Shown: piece by piece, positions 4,069 to 5,409 of the stretch
How positions within the stretch are numbered: position 1 is the first letter of the stretch
Layout of the letters: every line of letters begins with the position of its first letter
Source: Actinomycetes bacterium
Lineage (GTDB): Bacteria; Actinomycetota; Acidimicrobiia; Acidimicrobiales; RAAP-2
Length of the DNA stretch: 5,409 nt
Assembly (NCBI GenBank): GCA_021800645.1
Contig: JAJYYT010000164.1
Coordinates: forward strand, 1 to 5,409
Direction of reading: 5' to 3'
Translations under genes and position numbers: made by a program
Notes under the pieces: generated by a model
What the model was told of the DNA's origin: nothing
The model's database searches: none
The model's input: only the letters and a program-made list of their open reading frames with translations

Positions 4069-5409
4069 GGCATCCGGTGCTTGGCGCGGTACGCGCGCCA
4101 GGTGGTCGCCCAGCGTGCCGGGTCGTCCAGGGGCCCGGTGTCGATCCGGTGGGTGACCTGGCGGTGCGGAGCCGTCCGGACCACCTCGGGGTGCTCGTAG
4201 GCCTCTGCGCACACGAGGGCGAGCACGTCGATCCACTCGTCGACGTCCTCTTTGGACCACAGCTCCCCCACCTCGGGGGTGAACGGCTCGGGCACGATCC
4301 ACGGCTCGTGGCTGAGCCAGAAGGCGTCGATGCCGAAGTCCGTCATGCGGTTCTGCACGTCGACCGCACGGACGCCGGTCTCCTGGGTGAGCGTCTCCAG
4401 GCTGTAGCGGCACATCTCCATGCGGTACGCGCCGACCTCGGGGTTCGAGCGCGTGACCCCGCGGATCGACCGCAGGCGCGCGTCGACGTAGTTGCTCATG
4501 AGCACCGAGAGGTCCGAGGCCTCGTCGATGCCCTCCGCTCCCATGGCGCGCACCCACGCGTAGGCCTTCAGCACCTGGGGGAGGTTGCCGAGGTACTCGC
4601 GGACGCGTCCCACGCCGGCTTCCGGCTCGACCAGGCGGAACCGCACCCCGTCCCTCCCGAAGCCGGGCAGGTCCTCTGTGCCGCCGCGCGACGGGTCGAG
4701 GTCACCGTCGAGGCCGACCGGCTCGACGAGCGGGCCGGGGAGGTAGGGCGCGAGGCGCTCGGTGCACCCGTAGGCGCCGACGGCGGGGCCGTTGCCCTTG
4801 GGTGCCCCGAAGGTCTTGTGCAGCATGAACATGCACGCGTCGAACCCGAGCTCACCCGCGCGCAGCTTGCCCATGACGCCATTGAAGTTGGCATGGTCGT
4901 AGAAGCAGAGGCCGCCGGCGGCATGGACGGTCTGGACCCATTCGGCGATGTCCGGGTTGTAGATGCCCATGTCGTCGGGGTTGTTCACCATGAGCGCCGC
5001 GGTGCGCTCGGAGACCGCCGCCCGCAGCGCGTCCAGCGAGGCGCGCCCGTTCTCTTCGAGCGGAAGGGTGACCACCTTGAACCCGGCGGCCGCGGCAGTC
5101 GCCGAGTTGCAGGGGTGGGCTTGGATGGTGGTGACGATCTCGTTGCGCTGGGCGAGCTCGCCGCGCGCCGCGTGGTAGGCGCGCGTGATGCAGGCGTGGA
5201 GCCACGCCGCGTCAGCACCACCGCCGGGCTGGAACACGAAGCGGTCCATCCCAGACAGCTCCCGCAGCGCGAGGTCGAGGCGGTAGACCACCTCCAGGAG
5301 GCCCTGCAAGGTGTCCTGGTGTTGGAGCGGATGCACTTCGCGCACCTGAGGGAGGGAGGCCAGACTCTCGGAGAGCGCGGGGTTATACTTCATCGTGCAG
5401 GTCCCGAAG
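4065..5409 (-). CDS. Divergent glycine dehydrogenase subunit 2 (GcvPB-like) PLP enzyme, 5' end cut by window
   Basis: This is a fold-type I PLP enzyme homologous to the C-terminal half of glycine decarboxylase (P-protein), which in two-subunit systems pairs with GcvPA. The ATG at 5391-5393 is internal. The frame stays open to the window edge and reads FGTCT just before MKYNP, reproducing the family's (S/T)CTMKYNP block. Roughly 60-70 N-terminal residues are therefore missing. Counting from that Met, visible motifs are SLASLPQVREVHPLQ (10-24), H93 (expected to stack on PLP), D166 in FYDHAN (expected to hold the PLP ring nitrogen), the PLP-binding lysine K193 in LHKTF, and VPEPF...SKEDVDEWIDVL near 367-391. 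Several normally strict glycine-decarboxylase blocks are changed: AHGTN reads AHPCN, DGANLNA reads DHANFNG, the Gly-rich loop after HKTF reads GAPKGNGPAVG, and FHAPT is absent. PLP binding is likely, but glycine as substrate is doubtful. It sits directly upstream of, and is coupled to, the iron-sulfur flavoprotein gene. Confidence 0.9.
   Translation of the reverse strand, partial: FGTCTMKYNPALSESLASLPQVREVHPLQHQDTLQGLLEVVYRLDLALRELSGMDRFVFQPGGGADAAWLHACITRAYHAARGELAQRNEIVTTIQAHPCNSATAAAAGFKVVTLPLEENGRASLDALRAAVSERTAALMVNNPDDMGIYNPDIAEWVQTVHAAGGLCFYDHANFNGVMGKLRAGELGFDACMFMLHKTFGAPKGNGPAVGAYGCTERLAPYLPGPLVEPVGLDGDLDPSRGGTEDLPGFGRDGVRFRLVEPEAGVGRVREYLGNLPQVLKAYAWVRAMGAEGIDEASDLSVLMSNYVDARLRSIRGVTRSNPEVGAYRMEMCRYSLETLTQETGVRAVDVQNRMTDFGIDAFWLSHEPWIVPEPFTPEVGELWSKEDVDEWIDVLALVCAEAYEHPEVVRTAPHRQVTHRIDTGPLDDPARWATTWRAYRAKHRMP

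Noticed and set aside
4069..4557. Upstream extension of the oxidoreductase frame to a start at 4557
   Set aside because: The extra 163 residues lie entirely within the GcvPB-like gene in another frame and read as Arg/Gly/Pro-rich noise. The ATGA overlap at 4065-4068 gives a natural start.
4065..5409. Annotation of the GcvPB-like gene as an ordinary glycine cleavage enzyme
   Set aside because: Fold and PLP residues agree, but several blocks normally fixed in glycine decarboxylases differ and no gcvT or gcvH is in view, so only homology is claimed.

Overview
The window is GC-rich (about 70%) with strong G/C preference at third codon positions, so it probably comes from a high-GC bacterium. An actinobacterium or relative fits, but nothing in the sequence fixes the taxon. 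It is almost entirely coding. I see no rRNA, tRNA, CRISPR array, insertion sequence or phage gene.

Layout: two genes run rightward and two leftward, and the pairs converge near position 2215. On the plus strand, an M24-family 'pita-bread' metallohydrolase (aminopeptidase P / creatinase / ectoine hydrolase fold) at 53-1186 is followed after about 100 bp by an IclR-family regulator of the PcaR/PobR type, ending at 2225. On the minus strand, a divergent homologue of glycine dehydrogenase subunit 2 (GcvPB, PLP-dependent) enters from the right edge with its 5' end missing. It overlaps by four bases (ATGA) with a 620-residue FAD oxidoreductase carrying an N-terminal plant-type [2Fe-2S] domain and a C-terminal BFD-type [2Fe-2S] domain. 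That protein resembles a fusion of the HcnA and HcnB / OoxA / sarcosine-oxidase-alpha type subunits. Its stop codon lies inside the end of the IclR gene, giving a 20-bp convergent overlap.

How the genes may work together (inference): the set looks like a small regulated catabolic cluster for an amino-acid-like or N-substituted amine compound. The M24 enzyme would hydrolyse an amide, amidino or peptide-like bond. The flavo-iron-sulfur protein would oxidise an amine or imino acid, or carry electrons from such an oxidation. The GcvPB-like PLP protein would act on an amino acid. IclR would sense a pathway compound. The unusual part is the translational coupling of a GcvPB-like protein, altered at several conserved glycine-decarboxylase motifs, to an alpha-subunit-like dehydrogenase with no visible beta subunit. 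The matching GcvPA-like subunit, and perhaps a DadA-like beta subunit, would be expected beyond the right edge.
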